Origin: Thermohalobaculum sp039027855 | Lineage (GTDB): Bacteria > Pseudomonadota > Alphaproteobacteria > Rhodobacterales > Rhodobacteraceae | NCBI GenBank assembly: GCA_039027855.1 | Contig: JBCCJI010000006.1 | Location: 114,066-178,065, forward strand | Direction: 5' to 3' | Length of the DNA: 64,000 nucleotides | In this document: positions 33,328 to 42,283 of the stretch, one piece after another | Position numbering within the stretch: the stretch's first letter is position 1 | Layout: each line of letters starts with the position of its first letter | The notes under the pieces: generated by a model | Database searches by the model: none | The model's input: only the letters and a program-made list of their open reading frames with translations | What the model was told of the DNA's origin: nothing | Made by a program: the position numbers and the translations under genes

Positions 33328-35589
33328 TCACTCCTCAAAGTGACGAGCGGCGCGGGCCTTCTGCTCGGGCGAAAGCTCGTAGGTGTCGCTGTCGATCTCG
33401 ATGATCAGGCCGTCGCGGACCAATTTGCCGAAATTCTTAATCCGCACCTCAAGGTTGCGAACCACCTCTCCAGGGATGCCGTCCAGCACGTCGAGCACGG
33501 CCCGCCGGCTGAAGCGTGGCGCGTTCTCCGCAAAGGTCAGATAAGCGGCTGCGCAGATCAGCTGGTCGTCCGGCGTGTGCGCTTCCATCTTCCATGACAG
33601 CTCCTGCGCCGTCATGCGGGTGCTTGCGACGCGGGCGTCATCGGACACGGGGTCGGCTTCCGGCAGGACTTCGACGCCATCTGTATAATCGCGTGTCTTC
33701 TCCGTCCGTTCGGCGAAGGGGCGGAAAAGCGCCACCGTGTCGCCACCGACCATCGGCCGACGCGCGCGGGCCCCGAAGATGCTGCCCCCTTGCCGGCGGC
33801 GGCGCCGGCGCGGCTTGCCGTCAGGGCCGATCGTGACGCTGGGATCGGTTCCGTCGACCGGTGTCAGCAGCAACAGATCCTCGTCGCCCCCGCTTTCATC
33901 TTCTGCGCCGTCATCTTTTGCTGCGACGGGCGCGAGCGTCAATGGCTCATCGTCCAGGTTCGCCGGGTCACCCTGCGCCCCGCCATCATGCACACCGTGA
34001 TCATGCACAACGTCATCGCGTACCAAGCCATCTTTCACCGGATCACGACCGGCTGGGTCTGCACTCGCCGGTTCGGTGCCAAGGGCGAACACCGGTTCGG
34101 CATCCTCCTCCGTCGCCTGCTGGCCATCGTGCAGGGCGATGATCGGCATATCAGCAACGGCGGCGCCATCCGCGTCGCGGATCTCCCCAGTGGCATCGTC
34201 ATGGTCCGGACCAGCGGAGCCCAACCTCGCCCACGCCAGTTCTTCCGGATGTTCGACCTCCTCGCCGAGAAGCATGGCGGGGGTTTCGGCCGCCTCGGCA
34301 GCGTCGTCACCATCCCCCGCGTCGGTAGGCGCCACCGGCACCTCGGCCTCGTCGTGGCCGAGCATTGCACCCCAGCGGGCCTTCTGCGCCACAACTGGCT
34401 CACTGTCATCCGCCATTGGGCTCTCGCCTGCCTCGGGCGATGCCATCATCGCGTCATCGCCCGACGCTTCTTCGGCGGCGGACAGGCTGAGCGGCTCGTC
34501 TTCATCGTCCGCTACCACCGGCGGATCGATGGTCAGGCCCCGGTCGACGTCCATCGGGATCGCCGTCTCCGAGGACGCTTGCCAAGGAGAAGCCTCGGCC
34601 GGTGCTTCCAGCGCACTTGTCACGTCGTCGACCGGGCTGTCGTCAGGCCTCGGCGTGTCGGCGATCCCGGTCAGATCGTCCACACCGGCATCCACGCCAG
34701 TGTCCGACCCTGTCTCGAACGCCGCATCCGCCGCCAGCTCATCGGCCGCGGTCGGTGGCATGCCGCCGGTGGTCTCGTCATCCGCCCCGGCTGCCCTGGC
34801 GCTGTCGACGGCGTCGCTCTGGGCGTTCTCCTCGTGCTCTGTCTCATCCTGCAGGCTGGCGGGCAGCGGCGGACGGATCGGGCCCAAGGTATCGCTCGCC
34901 TCGGCCATCCGGTCGCGGAGTGTCCGCAGAACTTCGGCGTTCTCCTCGGTCTCGTCGATCAGCGGTCGGGCGGTGAAGGCCGGCGCATCCTCTGCGGGCG
35001 CGCCCACGAGATCGGGCGCATCGACCTCCTCGATCGCATCGTCTAGCGCCACGCTGTCGTCGATCGCTGGACGCTCGACCTCGGCCTCGCGCTTGGCGAC
35101 CTGCTCCGCCCGGGCGCGCTCGTCGGGCATGGCGAAGACCGAGGCAAAGCTCCACCCCCGTCGCCTGCCGTCGCCGCCGGCACGGCGTGGGCGTTCGCTC
35201 TCCGCCGTCTCGACTTCGGCCTCCAGCGATGGACCGGTCTCGGCATCCGCCAGCGCGCCTCGGATATCCTCCACCGTCGCGCGCTCGACCTGGGCCGCGA
35301 CCGGGGTCTCGGCATCTTCCGCCGCGGCCTTAGCGGTCACGATCAGCCCGGGCAGTACCTCGAGACGGTCGGCCGGCATATTGGCGACCCGCGCCGCCTC
35401 GGCGATCAGCCGGGCGCGGGTGGCACCGTCCAGCCGAGAAGCACTATCGCCGAGTGCCGGCAGGCGCGACGCCTCATCGGAGAGCGTGAGGAGGATCCGC
35501 TTGAGCACGGTCTCCGGCGCCTCAAAACCTTCGATGGAACACGCGAAGTCACCCAGACGCAGATCGACGCGCTGCCGCTGTTCGGCCAT
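33328..35589 (-). CDS. Large acidic repeat-poor protein, 753 aa, function unknown
   Basis: The N-terminal about 100 residues are globular (VDLRLGDFACSIEGFEAPET, VLKRILLTLSDEASRLP), of a kind seen at the N-terminus of large acidic proteins in Rhodobacteraceae that databases sometimes label CheA-like or lipoprotein; no kinase motif is present. Residues about 110-600 are extremely rich in Asp, Glu and Ala, with little predicted structure. A basic patch DGKPRRRRRRQGGSIFG (about 590-606) precedes a conserved C-terminal helical domain (RMTAQELSWKMEAHTPDDQL, RFSRRAVLDVLDGIPGEVV, LIEIDSDTYELSPEQKARAARHF). There is no signal peptide. Scaffold or DNA-mimic roles are possible, but this is speculation. 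Confidence 0.8.
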   Translation of the reverse strand: MAEQRQRVDLRLGDFACSIEGFEAPETVLKRILLTLSDEASRLPALGDSASRLDGATRARLIAEAARVANMPADRLEVLPGLIVTAKAAAEDAETPVAAQVERATVEDIRGALADAETGPSLEAEVETAESERPRRAGGDGRRRGWSFASVFAMPDERARAEQVAKREAEVERPAIDDSVALDDAIEEVDAPDLVGAPAEDAPAFTARPLIDETEENAEVLRTLRDRMAEASDTLGPIRPPLPASLQDETEHEENAQSDAVDSARAAGADDETTGGMPPTAADELAADAAFETGSDTGVDAGVDDLTGIADTPRPDDSPVDDVTSALEAPAEASPWQASSETAIPMDVDRGLTIDPPVVADDEDEPLSLSAAEEASGDDAMMASPEAGESPMADDSEPVVAQKARWGAMLGHDEAEVPVAPTDAGDGDDAAEAAETPAMLLGEEVEHPEELAWARLGSAGPDHDDATGEIRDADGAAVADMPIIALHDGQQATEEDAEPVFALGTEPASADPAGRDPVKDGLVRDDVVHDHGVHDGGAQGDPANLDDEPLTLAPVAAKDDGAEDESGGDEDLLLLTPVDGTDPSVTIGPDGKPRRRRRRQGGSIFGARARRPMVGGDTVALFRPFAERTEKTRDYTDGVEVLPEADPVSDDARVASTRMTAQELSWKMEAHTPDDQLICAAAYLTFAENAPRFSRRAVLDVLDGIPGEVVRNLEVRIKNFGKLVRDGLIIEIDSDTYELSPEQKARAARHFEE

Positions 35590-35757
35590 GGCACGTTCCC
35601 CCTGATCCCCCCGACCGACCCCGTCGGTCTTGTCCCAAAATCGTTGCTCATGCCTGGCGCCCGGTCAAGGAAGCGGCTGACAGGACAGCCGTCCCTGTCG
35701 AGGCGTGGCATGGTCTTGCCGATTGACGCCCGTTTGTCAGAGCGTCATGGCAACGTG

Positions 35758-36450
35758 ATGGCAGTCTTCAGCTTTCCGCGCGCATTGGTCTTGGTCGGTG
35801 GTGGGGCGTTGTCGGCAGAGGTGCTCGACACCGCATGTGCCGCGCTCGGCGGTGATCCGCCCCTTGTCGCAGCCGATGGCGCGGGCGACAGGCTGTGGTC
35901 GATGGGCCGGCAGCCGAGTGTGATCATCGGCGATCTCGACAGTCTGGAGGACCCGGGCGCCTGGGCGTCGCGCGGGGTAGCGGTGCACCACGTCGCCGAA
36001 CAGGACAGCACCGATTTCGACAAATGCCTGCGCCTGACCTCGGCGCCGCTGTATCTCGGTGTCGGTTTCACCGGGCGTCGGCTCGATCACACGCTGGCTG
36101 TGCTGAACGCGATGAGCCGTCACCCCGACAAGGCCGTGGTCCTGCTCTCGGAGGATGACTGTGTTCTGCATTTGCGGGCAGGGTTGAGGCTGGGATTGCC
36201 CCTCGGTGTCGGTGCACCGGTTTCGCTGTTTCCGCTGCGGCCGGTGCGACCGGGCCATTGTGGGGGGCTGGTCTGGCCTTTGCAGGGGCTGTTGTTGGCG
36301 CCCTCGGGGCTGGAGGGCGGTGTCATCGGCACCTCCAACCGGGCATCGGGGTCAGATGTGACGCTCGAGATGCAGGACGACGGCGTGTTAGCCCTGCTGC
36401 CACCCGGTGCTTTGACCGATGTGCTCAACGCACTGACAGGGGATCGGTGA
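35758..36450 (+). CDS. thiN: Thiamine pyrophosphokinase
   Basis: Transfers pyrophosphate from ATP to thiamine, giving thiamine diphosphate. About 230 aa; the ATG at 35758 matches family length, with upstream open frame excluded. Seen: RALVLVGGGALSAEVL, VAADGAGDRLWSMGRQPSV, IIGDLDSLEDPGAW, EQDSTDFDKCLRLT and GRRLDHTLAVLNAMSRH, the catalytic core motifs of the family. The C-terminal beta domain (VIGTSNRASGSDVTLEM) follows. It is divergent from the acidic protein gene and convergent with the VPLPA protein gene, with a terminator between. Confidence 0.92.
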   Translation: MAVFSFPRALVLVGGGALSAEVLDTACAALGGDPPLVAADGAGDRLWSMGRQPSVIIGDLDSLEDPGAWASRGVAVHHVAEQDSTDFDKCLRLTSAPLYLGVGFTGRRLDHTLAVLNAMSRHPDKAVVLLSEDDCVLHLRAGLRLGLPLGVGAPVSLFPLRPVRPGHCGGLVWPLQGLLLAPSGLEGGVIGTSNRASGSDVTLEMQDDGVLALLPPGALTDVLNALTGDR

Positions 36451-36459
36451 GCCCAACGC

Positions 36460-36484
36460 AAAAGGCCACCCGAAACGGGTGGCC
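36460..36484 (-). terminator. Rho-independent terminator of the VPLPA protein gene
   Basis: GGCCACCCG (36464-36472), AAA loop, CGGGTGGCC (36476-36484): a perfect 9-bp stem. On the minus strand it is followed by TTTTG, so it terminates the minus-strand gene at 36510; read on the plus strand it could also slow thiN transcripts. Confidence 0.85.
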
Positions 36485-36509
36485 CAAGCAAAAGCGGAGA
36501 GGTGTTGCC

Positions 36510-37118
36510 TCAGGCGTTCGCGTCTGCGTCGACGCCGACACGACGACGGGCCAGGCCCAGCGCCGCAAGACCGCCAAGCAGCAAAGCACCGGTCGCTGGC
36601 AGCGGGATCACGGTTGACGTGTCATGGAACTCAAGGACGAGCTGCAGCTCGTCGATGATGATCGGGATGTTGCTGCTCACATTGGTTGCCTGGAAGGAAA
36701 TCGCCAATGTGTTCGACCCGTCGAGAAGGCCCAGATTGATCTCGCTCTGGGTCAGCGGGCGCACAAACTCGGTCGGTGTGTTAGACGCAGCGCAGGCAGC
36801 ATCGCAGCTTGCGACCAGCACCTGAGAGCCGTCGACTTCGGTCGCAAGGAAACCACCGGCGCTCGGCGTTCCAGGCAAGCCAAAAAAGCCGCGGACTGTC
36901 GCCGCCACAAGCTCCAGCCCGGCCGCATCCGCGATCGCCGGGCCAGCATTGAACGTTTCCAGCTGGCCGTTGCCCTCGATGACGCCCTGGCCCGTACCGG
37001 AGAAGAACGGGTCGCCCGCGCTGTCGCGCTCCAGCGTCACTGTGGTCGACGCCAGAGCGCCACCGGCCGACAGGGCCATGGCTGCGGCTGCGCCAAAGAT
37101 CAACGTACGAATGGTCAT
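36510..37118 (-). CDS. VPLPA-CTERM sorting-domain protein
   Basis: Exported protein of 202 aa from the ATG at 37118, which has GGGGGA upstream. Signal peptide: TLIFGAAAAMALSAGGALAS. The mature part is Ser/Thr/Gly-rich, with two cysteines (ASCDAACAAS) that could form a disulfide. The C-terminus has VIPLPATGALLLGGLAALGLARRR: a VPLPA-type PEP-CTERM signal of short motif, transmembrane helix and basic tail, which is processed by an exosortase-like system in Rhodobacteraceae. The surface or matrix role is inferred; no exosortase gene lies in this window. The upstream region is A+T-rich. Confidence 0.88.
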   Translation of the reverse strand: MTIRTLIFGAAAAMALSAGGALASTTVTLERDSAGDPFFSGTGQGVIEGNGQLETFNAGPAIADAAGLELVAATVRGFFGLPGTPSAGGFLATEVDGSQVLVASCDAACAASNTPTEFVRPLTQSEINLGLLDGSNTLAISFQATNVSSNIPIIIDELQLVLEFHDTSTVIPLPATGALLLGGLAALGLARRRVGVDADANA

Positions 37119-37474
37119 GCGATTTCCCCCAACGCTTCTGCGACGGAATAGACACGCCGCCGCCCATGGCGACAAGTCGAAACTAACGCAACACTTCATT
37201 TAGTTTGGCTAACGGGGTCTAAGCTATTCCTTAATGACACACTAACCGTGATTTCATGGTAAGCGGCACAACCTGAGCGTGTAATGAAGTAAATATAGCT
37301 CCACCTGTAGATGTATTACTTATGGGGGTGGGCTGGAACGTTGGGTGATTCACCTCGGCTCTCCGCCGTTCTTCCCCACGTGAGATACCGGGAACGGCCG
37401 CCGAACGCCGCCGCGCAGACGGCGTCCTTTCAGGCTCGCGAAACGGGTGCCAACACGCGTTGTAGGAGGGCAGC
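37119..37474. other. A+T-rich intergenic region between VPLPA gene and sdaA
   Basis: 356 bp. The part 37190-37320 is visibly A+T-rich (e.g. TTCCTTAATGACACACTAA, ATGAAGTAAATATAG) and probably holds the promoter of the VPLPA gene. Nearer sdaA, an imperfect GC hairpin around ACGCCGCCGCGCAGACGGCGT (about 37404-37424) could help end sdaA transcripts. No gene seen. Confidence 0.5.
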
Positions 37475-38878
37475 TCAGCAGGCTGGAACGTTGACCGCGA
37501 GACCGCCGAGCGAGGTCTCCTTGTAGCGGTGATCCATATCCCGACCGGTGTCGCGCATCGTCTTGATGCAGGCGTCGAGGCTGACGATGTGCCCGCCGTC
37601 GCCACGCAGCGCCAGCGAGGCGGCCGACACCGCCTTGATCGCGCCGAGGCCGTTGCGCTCGATACAGGGCACCTGCACCAGGCCCGCGATCGGGTCGCAG
37701 GTCATGCCGAGATGGTGCTCCAGCGCGATCTCGGCCGCGTTCTCCACCTGCTCGGGCGAGCCGCCCATGGCGGCGCAAAGCCCCGCCGCCGCCATCGCCG
37801 AGGCCGAGCCGACCTCCGCCTGGCAGCCGCATTCCGCACCCGAGATCGAGGCGTTGTGCTTGATCAGCCCACCGATGGCCGAGCCGGTCAGGAACATCGT
37901 GCGCACGCCATCATGCGAGGCGCCGACGATATGGTCGCGGTAGTAGCGCAGCACCGCCGGGAAAACGCCCGCCGCGCCATTGGTCGGCGCCGTGACAACC
38001 TGACCGCCGGCGGCGTTCTCCTCATTCACCGCCATCGCGTAGGTCGAGAGCCAGTCATTCGCCACATGAGGCTGCTGCATGTTGTTGCCGCGCTCGGCCT
38101 CAAGGCTCTCGGCCAGGCGCTTGGCGCGGCGGCGGACGTTGAGACCACCGGGCAGGATGCCGCCCGTGCTCATGCCGCGGTCGATGCAATCGCACATCAC
38201 CTGGAAAATGCGGTCGACGCCCCGATCGAGGTCGCTGCGGGTCAGGCGCGTCTCCTCGTTGGCGCGCTTCATCTCCGCGATGCTGAGACCGGAGGCGAGC
38301 GCCATGTCCAGCATCTGCGCCGCGGTCGCGAAGGGGTAGGGCACATCCGGTCCTTCGGGTGAGCCAGCAGCCCCCGTGCGCATCGCGTCCAGCTCGCGCT
38401 CGGTGACCACGAAACCGCCACCGATGGAGAAATAGGTTTCTTTCTGGAAGAGATTGTCCCGCGCGTCATGGGCCGTGAAGGTGATGCCGTTTGGATGCTG
38501 CGGCAGTGCCGGGCCGAAATCGAACACCAGATCGGCGCCGGGATCGAAGGCCATGGCGTCAAGCTCGGCCACCTCCACCGTCTTGGTCTCGCCGATCAGG
38601 GACAGCGCGGCCTCGGCGGCCTCGGCATCGAAGGCATCGGCGCGGAAACCGGCGAGACCGAGGATGGCGGCGCGGTCGGTCGCGTGACCGCGTCCGGTAT
38701 GGGCAAGGCTGCCGTGCAGCCGCACACCAAGTCGCGCCGGCGTCTTGGCGCCCGGGATCGGCTCGCGCGCGCCGCGCAGGTCGTCGAGGAACCGCCCGGC
38801 CGCCACCATGGGGCCGATCGTGTGCGAGGAGGAAGGCCCGATGCCGATCTTGAACACATCGAAAAGGCTGAGAAACAT
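37475..38878 (-). CDS. sdaA: L-serine ammonia-lyase
   Basis: Deaminates L-serine to pyruvate and ammonia with an iron-sulfur cluster. 467 aa, single-chain form; start MFLSLFDVFKIGIGPSSSHT with AAGGAG upstream (the frame is open much further but without support). Seen: GPSSSHTIGPMVAAGRFLD, FTAHDARDNLFQKETYFSIGGGFV, CDCIDRGMSTGGILPGGL, VVTAPTNGAAGVFPAVLRYY, GAECGCQAEVGSASAMAAAG and HHLGMTCDPIAGLVQVPCIERN (cluster cysteines). It counterbalances serC-serA elsewhere in the window. It is divergent from rpiA. Confidence 0.97.
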   Translation of the reverse strand: MFLSLFDVFKIGIGPSSSHTIGPMVAAGRFLDDLRGAREPIPGAKTPARLGVRLHGSLAHTGRGHATDRAAILGLAGFRADAFDAEAAEAALSLIGETKTVEVAELDAMAFDPGADLVFDFGPALPQHPNGITFTAHDARDNLFQKETYFSIGGGFVVTERELDAMRTGAAGSPEGPDVPYPFATAAQMLDMALASGLSIAEMKRANEETRLTRSDLDRGVDRIFQVMCDCIDRGMSTGGILPGGLNVRRRAKRLAESLEAERGNNMQQPHVANDWLSTYAMAVNEENAAGGQVVTAPTNGAAGVFPAVLRYYRDHIVGASHDGVRTMFLTGSAIGGLIKHNASISGAECGCQAEVGSASAMAAAGLCAAMGGSPEQVENAAEIALEHHLGMTCDPIAGLVQVPCIERNGLGAIKAVSAASLALRGDGGHIVSLDACIKTMRDTGRDMDHRYKETSLGGLAVNVPAC

Positions 38879-38898
38879 CGCTTGGTCTCCTTCACCTG

Positions 38899-38922
38899 GT
38901 CGCCGTCGCCGTCGCCGTCGCC
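38899..38922. repeat. GTCGCC hexanucleotide repeat upstream of sdaA
   Basis: Four perfect GTCGCC units in the sdaA-rpiA divergent region, 20 nt before the sdaA start codon. Length variation here could alter sdaA 5' leader spacing. Confidence 0.9.
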
Positions 38923-39155
38923 GCCTCGACCGTTGCCGTGGCGTGTTATGTCGTGCTGCGCCGCACTGCGTCGCAGGTTGCGACCCCATCATACCTTCTG
39001 AGCGCGACATCCAAAGGCGCCCTGGCGTCATCCAGGTGCCACAGTGCATGCCGCTTGGCCAAAAGGTTGTGCCTCGGTAAGGGCTGGGCAAGATCCTGCC
39101 TTCCACATGGCGGGATCGACGCTCCGTAACGTTCCATAGGCGAGAGAGGCACAGC

Positions 39156-39857
39156 ATGACAGGCACGGCGGGCAAGCGCGCGGCGGCGGCCGCGGCCGTG
39201 GCACTGGTCGAGGATGGCATGACCCTGGGGCTCGGCACGGGCTCGACGGCGGCGATCTTCGTGGATCTGCTGGCCGAGCGCATCGCGGCCGACGGGATCG
39301 GCGTGCTCGGCGTGCCCACATCGGTCGTGACCGCCGGGCAGGCCGGCAGCCTGGGAATCCCGCTCACGACGCTGGATGCGGTCGACCGGCTCGATCTGAC
39401 GGTCGACGGGGCCGACGAGGTCGACGGCAGTCTCACCCTGATCAAGGGCGGCGGCGGCGCGCTCCTCTGCGAAAAGATCGTCGCCGCGGCCTCGGACCGG
39501 ATGGTGGTGATCGCCGATCCGTCCAAGAAGGTCGACACGCTCGGCAACTTCGCGCTGCCGGTGGAGATCGTCCGGTTTGGCGCTGCCGCGACCGAGCGGC
39601 GCGTCGCGGCCTGTCTGGAGCGACAGGATGTGGGCGCGAGGCGGATGAGCCGCAGGCGCAATCAGGGCGGCGTCTTCGTGACGGACGAGGGCCACGAGAT
39701 CGTCGATCTAAGCCTGGAGCGGATTGGCGATGCCGAGGCCCTGCATGCAGCCCTGCTCGACCTGCCCGGCGTGGTCGAGACGGGGCTCTTCATCGGTATC
39801 GCGGACACAGTGCTGATCGGCCGCGATGACGGCCAGGTAGACCGCTACGACCGCTAG
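39156..39857 (+). CDS. rpiA: Ribose-5-phosphate isomerase A
   Basis: Interconverts ribose-5-phosphate and ribulose-5-phosphate in the pentose phosphate pathway. 233 aa. Seen: GLGTGSTAAIFVDLL (about 26-40), VPTSVVTAGQAGSLGIPLTT, LTVDGADEVDGSLTLIKGGGG with the catalytic Asp and Lys region, LLCEKIVAAASDRMVVIADP, and a C-terminal LPGVVETGLFIG. GAGAGAGG lies upstream of the ATG. The stretch ARRMSRRRNQGGVFVTDEG carries the usual TDNGN-like end motif in altered form (VTDEGHEI). Repeat copy 5 begins 19 nt after the stop. Confidence 0.95.
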   Translation: MTGTAGKRAAAAAAVALVEDGMTLGLGTGSTAAIFVDLLAERIAADGIGVLGVPTSVVTAGQAGSLGIPLTTLDAVDRLDLTVDGADEVDGSLTLIKGGGGALLCEKIVAAASDRMVVIADPSKKVDTLGNFALPVEIVRFGAAATERRVAACLERQDVGARRMSRRRNQGGVFVTDEGHEIVDLSLERIGDAEALHAALLDLPGVVETGLFIGIADTVLIGRDDGQVDRYDR

Positions 39858-39876
39858 ATCGGCCGAGTGCAGCGGA

Positions 39877-40087
39877 ACCGCGGCTGGTCGCCGCGATGAG
39901 TTTTTGTGGGCGCTTGGGAAGCCCTCCGAGCGGACTCCACGCCTCGCACCCAGTGTTCGCTTCCGCGTGCTTGGCTGGGGAGAAGCCGCGGGGGCTTCAC
40001 AACCAGCATTCGCGGCTGGCGGACCACGTCAAGGACACGCGGGCGGTGCCCGTCGCTTCGCGATCCCTGACCCGGTCCGCCAGCCGC
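39877..40087 (+). repeat. Three-hairpin intergenic repeat, copy 5
   Basis: Hairpin 1 ACCGCGGC-TGGTC-GCCGCGAT (39877-39897), one mismatch. Hairpin 2 GAAGCC/GGCTTC (39982-39998) after GGCTGGGG. Hairpin 3 has an outer 14-bp perfect stem, arms GCGGCTGGCGGACC and GGTCCGCCAGCCGC (40012-40025/40074-40087), unrelated in sequence to copies 1-3 yet fully paired. Its middle stem is GTCAAGGA/TCCCTGAC (7 of 8) and its inner stem is CGGGC-GGT-GCCCG. It starts 19 nt after the rpiA stop. The remaining bases to 40187 hold nothing recognisable. Confidence 0.9.
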
Positions 40088-40187
40088 TTTCTCCCAACTC
40101 GAGCGGGTTTCGTGCTGATGAAACGCCCGTGCCGGCCACCGGTTGCGTCGCTGGAAGGGGGAGCGAGAAGTGCCGTCGCCGGTCGCC

Positions 40188-40478
40188 TCAGACCCCGTCG
40201 AGGATGATGAGCGTCGCCTCTGATGCCCGCTGGCGGATCTTGCGCCAGGGCGCATACTCGGGATCGTTCAGCAAGGCCTCGGCATTCTCGCGGGCCGGGA
40301 ACTCGATCACGACGAGGCGCTGCGGCGTCCAGGCGCCGGGCTCCTCCACCGTTACGCGGCCGCCGCGGGCGCGATAGACGCCGCCATGCTTCTCGGCGAG
40401 CGGGCGCGCATGGGCCTTGTAGCGCTCGTAAGCCTCCGCATCGGTGATCACGCCGTCCACGATCACGAAAGCGCTCAT
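40188..40478 (-). CDS. DUF1330 family protein
   Basis: Protein of 96 aa starting at MSAFVIVDGVITDAEAYERY (the ATG at 40478; upstream open frame is not supported). The ferredoxin-like DUF1330 pattern is clear: ITDAEAYERYKAHARPLAEK, HGGVYRARGGRVTVEEPG, RLVVIEFPARENAEALLNDP and EYAPWRKIRQRASEATLIIL. DUF1330 is a small dimeric alpha/beta barrel family of unknown function. It converges on rpiA's repeat and is divergent from gor. Confidence 0.93.
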   Translation of the reverse strand: MSAFVIVDGVITDAEAYERYKAHARPLAEKHGGVYRARGGRVTVEEPGAWTPQRLVVIEFPARENAEALLNDPEYAPWRKIRQRASEATLIILDGV

Positions 40479-40666
40479 AACTTCACTCCAAACCTCGGCT
40501 TTGGGCGGCGGCCCGCCGTCCCGTGATCGCCCAAGCATCACCGCTTGCGCCTCGCCCCGCAACCTGACCCCTGACAAGCCCGTCGCTCATTCACTATGTC
40601 ACACACGATCTCACACTCCGGGCCAATCGCCCGCATCGCGAAACCATCCGCAGACGGAGCCTTGCC

Positions 40667-42037
40667 ATGACCTTCGACTACGATTTGTTCGTCATCGGCG
40701 GGGGCTCGGGCGGTGTGCGGGCGGCGCGGATGGCCGCCGCCACCGGAGCCCGGGTCGCGATCGCCGAGGAGTACCGCTATGGCGGCACCTGCGTGATCCG
40801 CGGCTGTGTGCCGAAAAAGCTGATGGTCTACGCGTCCTCCTTCTCGGAACTCTTCGAGGATGCCGCAGGCTTTGGCTGGAGCTTAGGCGAGCGCAGCCAT
40901 TCCTGGGCAAGGCTGCGGGAGGCCAAGGAGGCCGAGATCACGCGACTGGAGGGGCTGTATAAGAAGAACGTCGGCGCAGCCGGTGCCGAGGTGTTCCAGG
41001 CGCGTGCCACGGTGGTCGACCCGCATACCGTCAAGCTCGCCGATGGCACCACGAAGACGGCGGCCCATCTGCTGATCGCCACCGGCGGCAGGCCCCGTGT
41101 GCCGGATTTCCCGGGCTCGGAACATGCGATCACCTCGAACGACATCTTCGACCTGCCCGACCGGCCGGCGCGCATCCTGATCCTCGGCGGTGGCTACATC
41201 GCCTGCGAATTCGCCGGGATCATGAACGGGCTCGGCAGCCACACCATCCTTGCCTATCGCGGCGCGCGGATCCTGCGCAGCTTCGACCGCGACCTCTCGG
41301 ATCACATCCAGGAGGAGATGGTGAAGAAGGGGATCGACCTCAGGCTCCATGAGGATATCGCTTCGATCGAGAAGACCGCCGCGGGACTGGTCGCAACCAT
41401 GAAGAACGGCGCCGTGCATGAGGTGGATGCGGTGCTGGCCGCCACCGGACGGGTGCCGAACACCGACGGGCTTGGGCTCGAGGACGCTGGTGTGCTGCTC
41501 AACCACAATGGCGCGGTGAAGGTGGACGATTACTCACGCGCGTCCGTGCCCTCGATCTATGCCGTGGGTGACGTGACATCGCGGCTTGAACTGACGCCGG
41601 TGGCGATCCGCGAAGGTATGGCCTTTGTCGACACGGTTTTTAACGGTGTGCCAACCAAACCTGACCACGTCCTGGTGGCGACCGCGATCTTCACCCAGCC
41701 GGAGATCGGTACCATCGGTCTTGGCGAAGAGGCGGCGCGGGCGGAAGGATTTGAGGTTGAGATCTACCGCGCGCGTTTCCGTCCGATGATGGCGACGCTG
41801 TCGGGGCGCGATGAGAAGATGCTGATGAAGCTGGTGGTCGATGCCAAAACGCGGCGTGTCCTGGGGGTCCACATTTCGGGCCATGGCGCGGGCGAGATGA
41901 TCCAGATGGCTGCGATCGCGGTGAAGATGGGCGCCACCAAGGAAGACTTCGACCGCACCGTCGCGGTGCATCCCACGGCCTCCGAGGAGCTGGTCACCAT
42001 GCGCGAGCCTGTGGCAGAGCCACTGGCGGCTGAGTGA
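40667..42037 (+). CDS. gor: Glutathione-disulfide reductase
   Basis: FAD flavoenzyme reducing glutathione disulfide with NADPH in the cytoplasm. 456 aa. Seen: FAD loop DLFVIGGGSGGVRAARMAA, redox-active disulfide GGTCVIRGCVPKK (Cys42, Cys47), NAD(P)H loop ILILGGGYIACEFAGIM, YAVGDVTSRLELTPVAI for FAD, and the C-terminal active-site VAVHPTASEELVTM with the catalytic His/Glu. The start with MTFDYDLF matches the family. Its partner substrates are not local; it sits alone between the DUF1330 gene and hflK. Confidence 0.96.
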   Translation: MTFDYDLFVIGGGSGGVRAARMAAATGARVAIAEEYRYGGTCVIRGCVPKKLMVYASSFSELFEDAAGFGWSLGERSHSWARLREAKEAEITRLEGLYKKNVGAAGAEVFQARATVVDPHTVKLADGTTKTAAHLLIATGGRPRVPDFPGSEHAITSNDIFDLPDRPARILILGGGYIACEFAGIMNGLGSHTILAYRGARILRSFDRDLSDHIQEEMVKKGIDLRLHEDIASIEKTAAGLVATMKNGAVHEVDAVLAATGRVPNTDGLGLEDAGVLLNHNGAVKVDDYSRASVPSIYAVGDVTSRLELTPVAIREGMAFVDTVFNGVPTKPDHVLVATAIFTQPEIGTIGLGEEAARAEGFEVEIYRARFRPMMATLSGRDEKMLMKLVVDAKTRRVLGVHISGHGAGEMIQMAAIAVKMGATKEDFDRTVAVHPTASEELVTMREPVAEPLAAE

Positions 42038-42096
42038 ATGCAGTCCCTCGGGGTGCGCCGCGGCGTGAGCCGCACGGGTCGCTATCGGCTGGGGCC

Positions 42097-42126
42097 GCGT
42101 GGTTGGAGGCGGCGTGGTTGGAGGCC
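42097..42126. repeat. 15-bp tandem duplication upstream of hflK
   Basis: Two units of GCGTGGTTGGAGGCG/C, one mismatch, in the gor-hflK intergenic region. Confidence 0.88.
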
Positions 42127-42283
42127 GCGACCATGGCCCGCATGTGGCTGTCCGTACTGGGTTCCGTCTTGATAAGGGTTGTGCTGACACCACGTGTCGG
42201 ACAGCGTTCTTAAAACCGATGTGTCGCGGCGCGGGCTGATCCTGCGGCGTCGGCGCGAAAAACGTATCACCGGAGGACAAGAG

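Noticed and set aside
34076..35605. 509-aa Ser/Ala-rich plus-strand frame
   Set aside because: Mirror of the acidic protein gene; Ser/Arg bias follows from GC-rich complement. The minus-strand reading has conserved-looking ends and family-like N-terminus.
38599..39695. Upstream extension of sdaA to 39661 and the overlapping minus-strand 249-aa frame
   Set aside because: The sdaA homology starts at 38878 with a good ribosome-binding site; the extension is antisense to rpiA.
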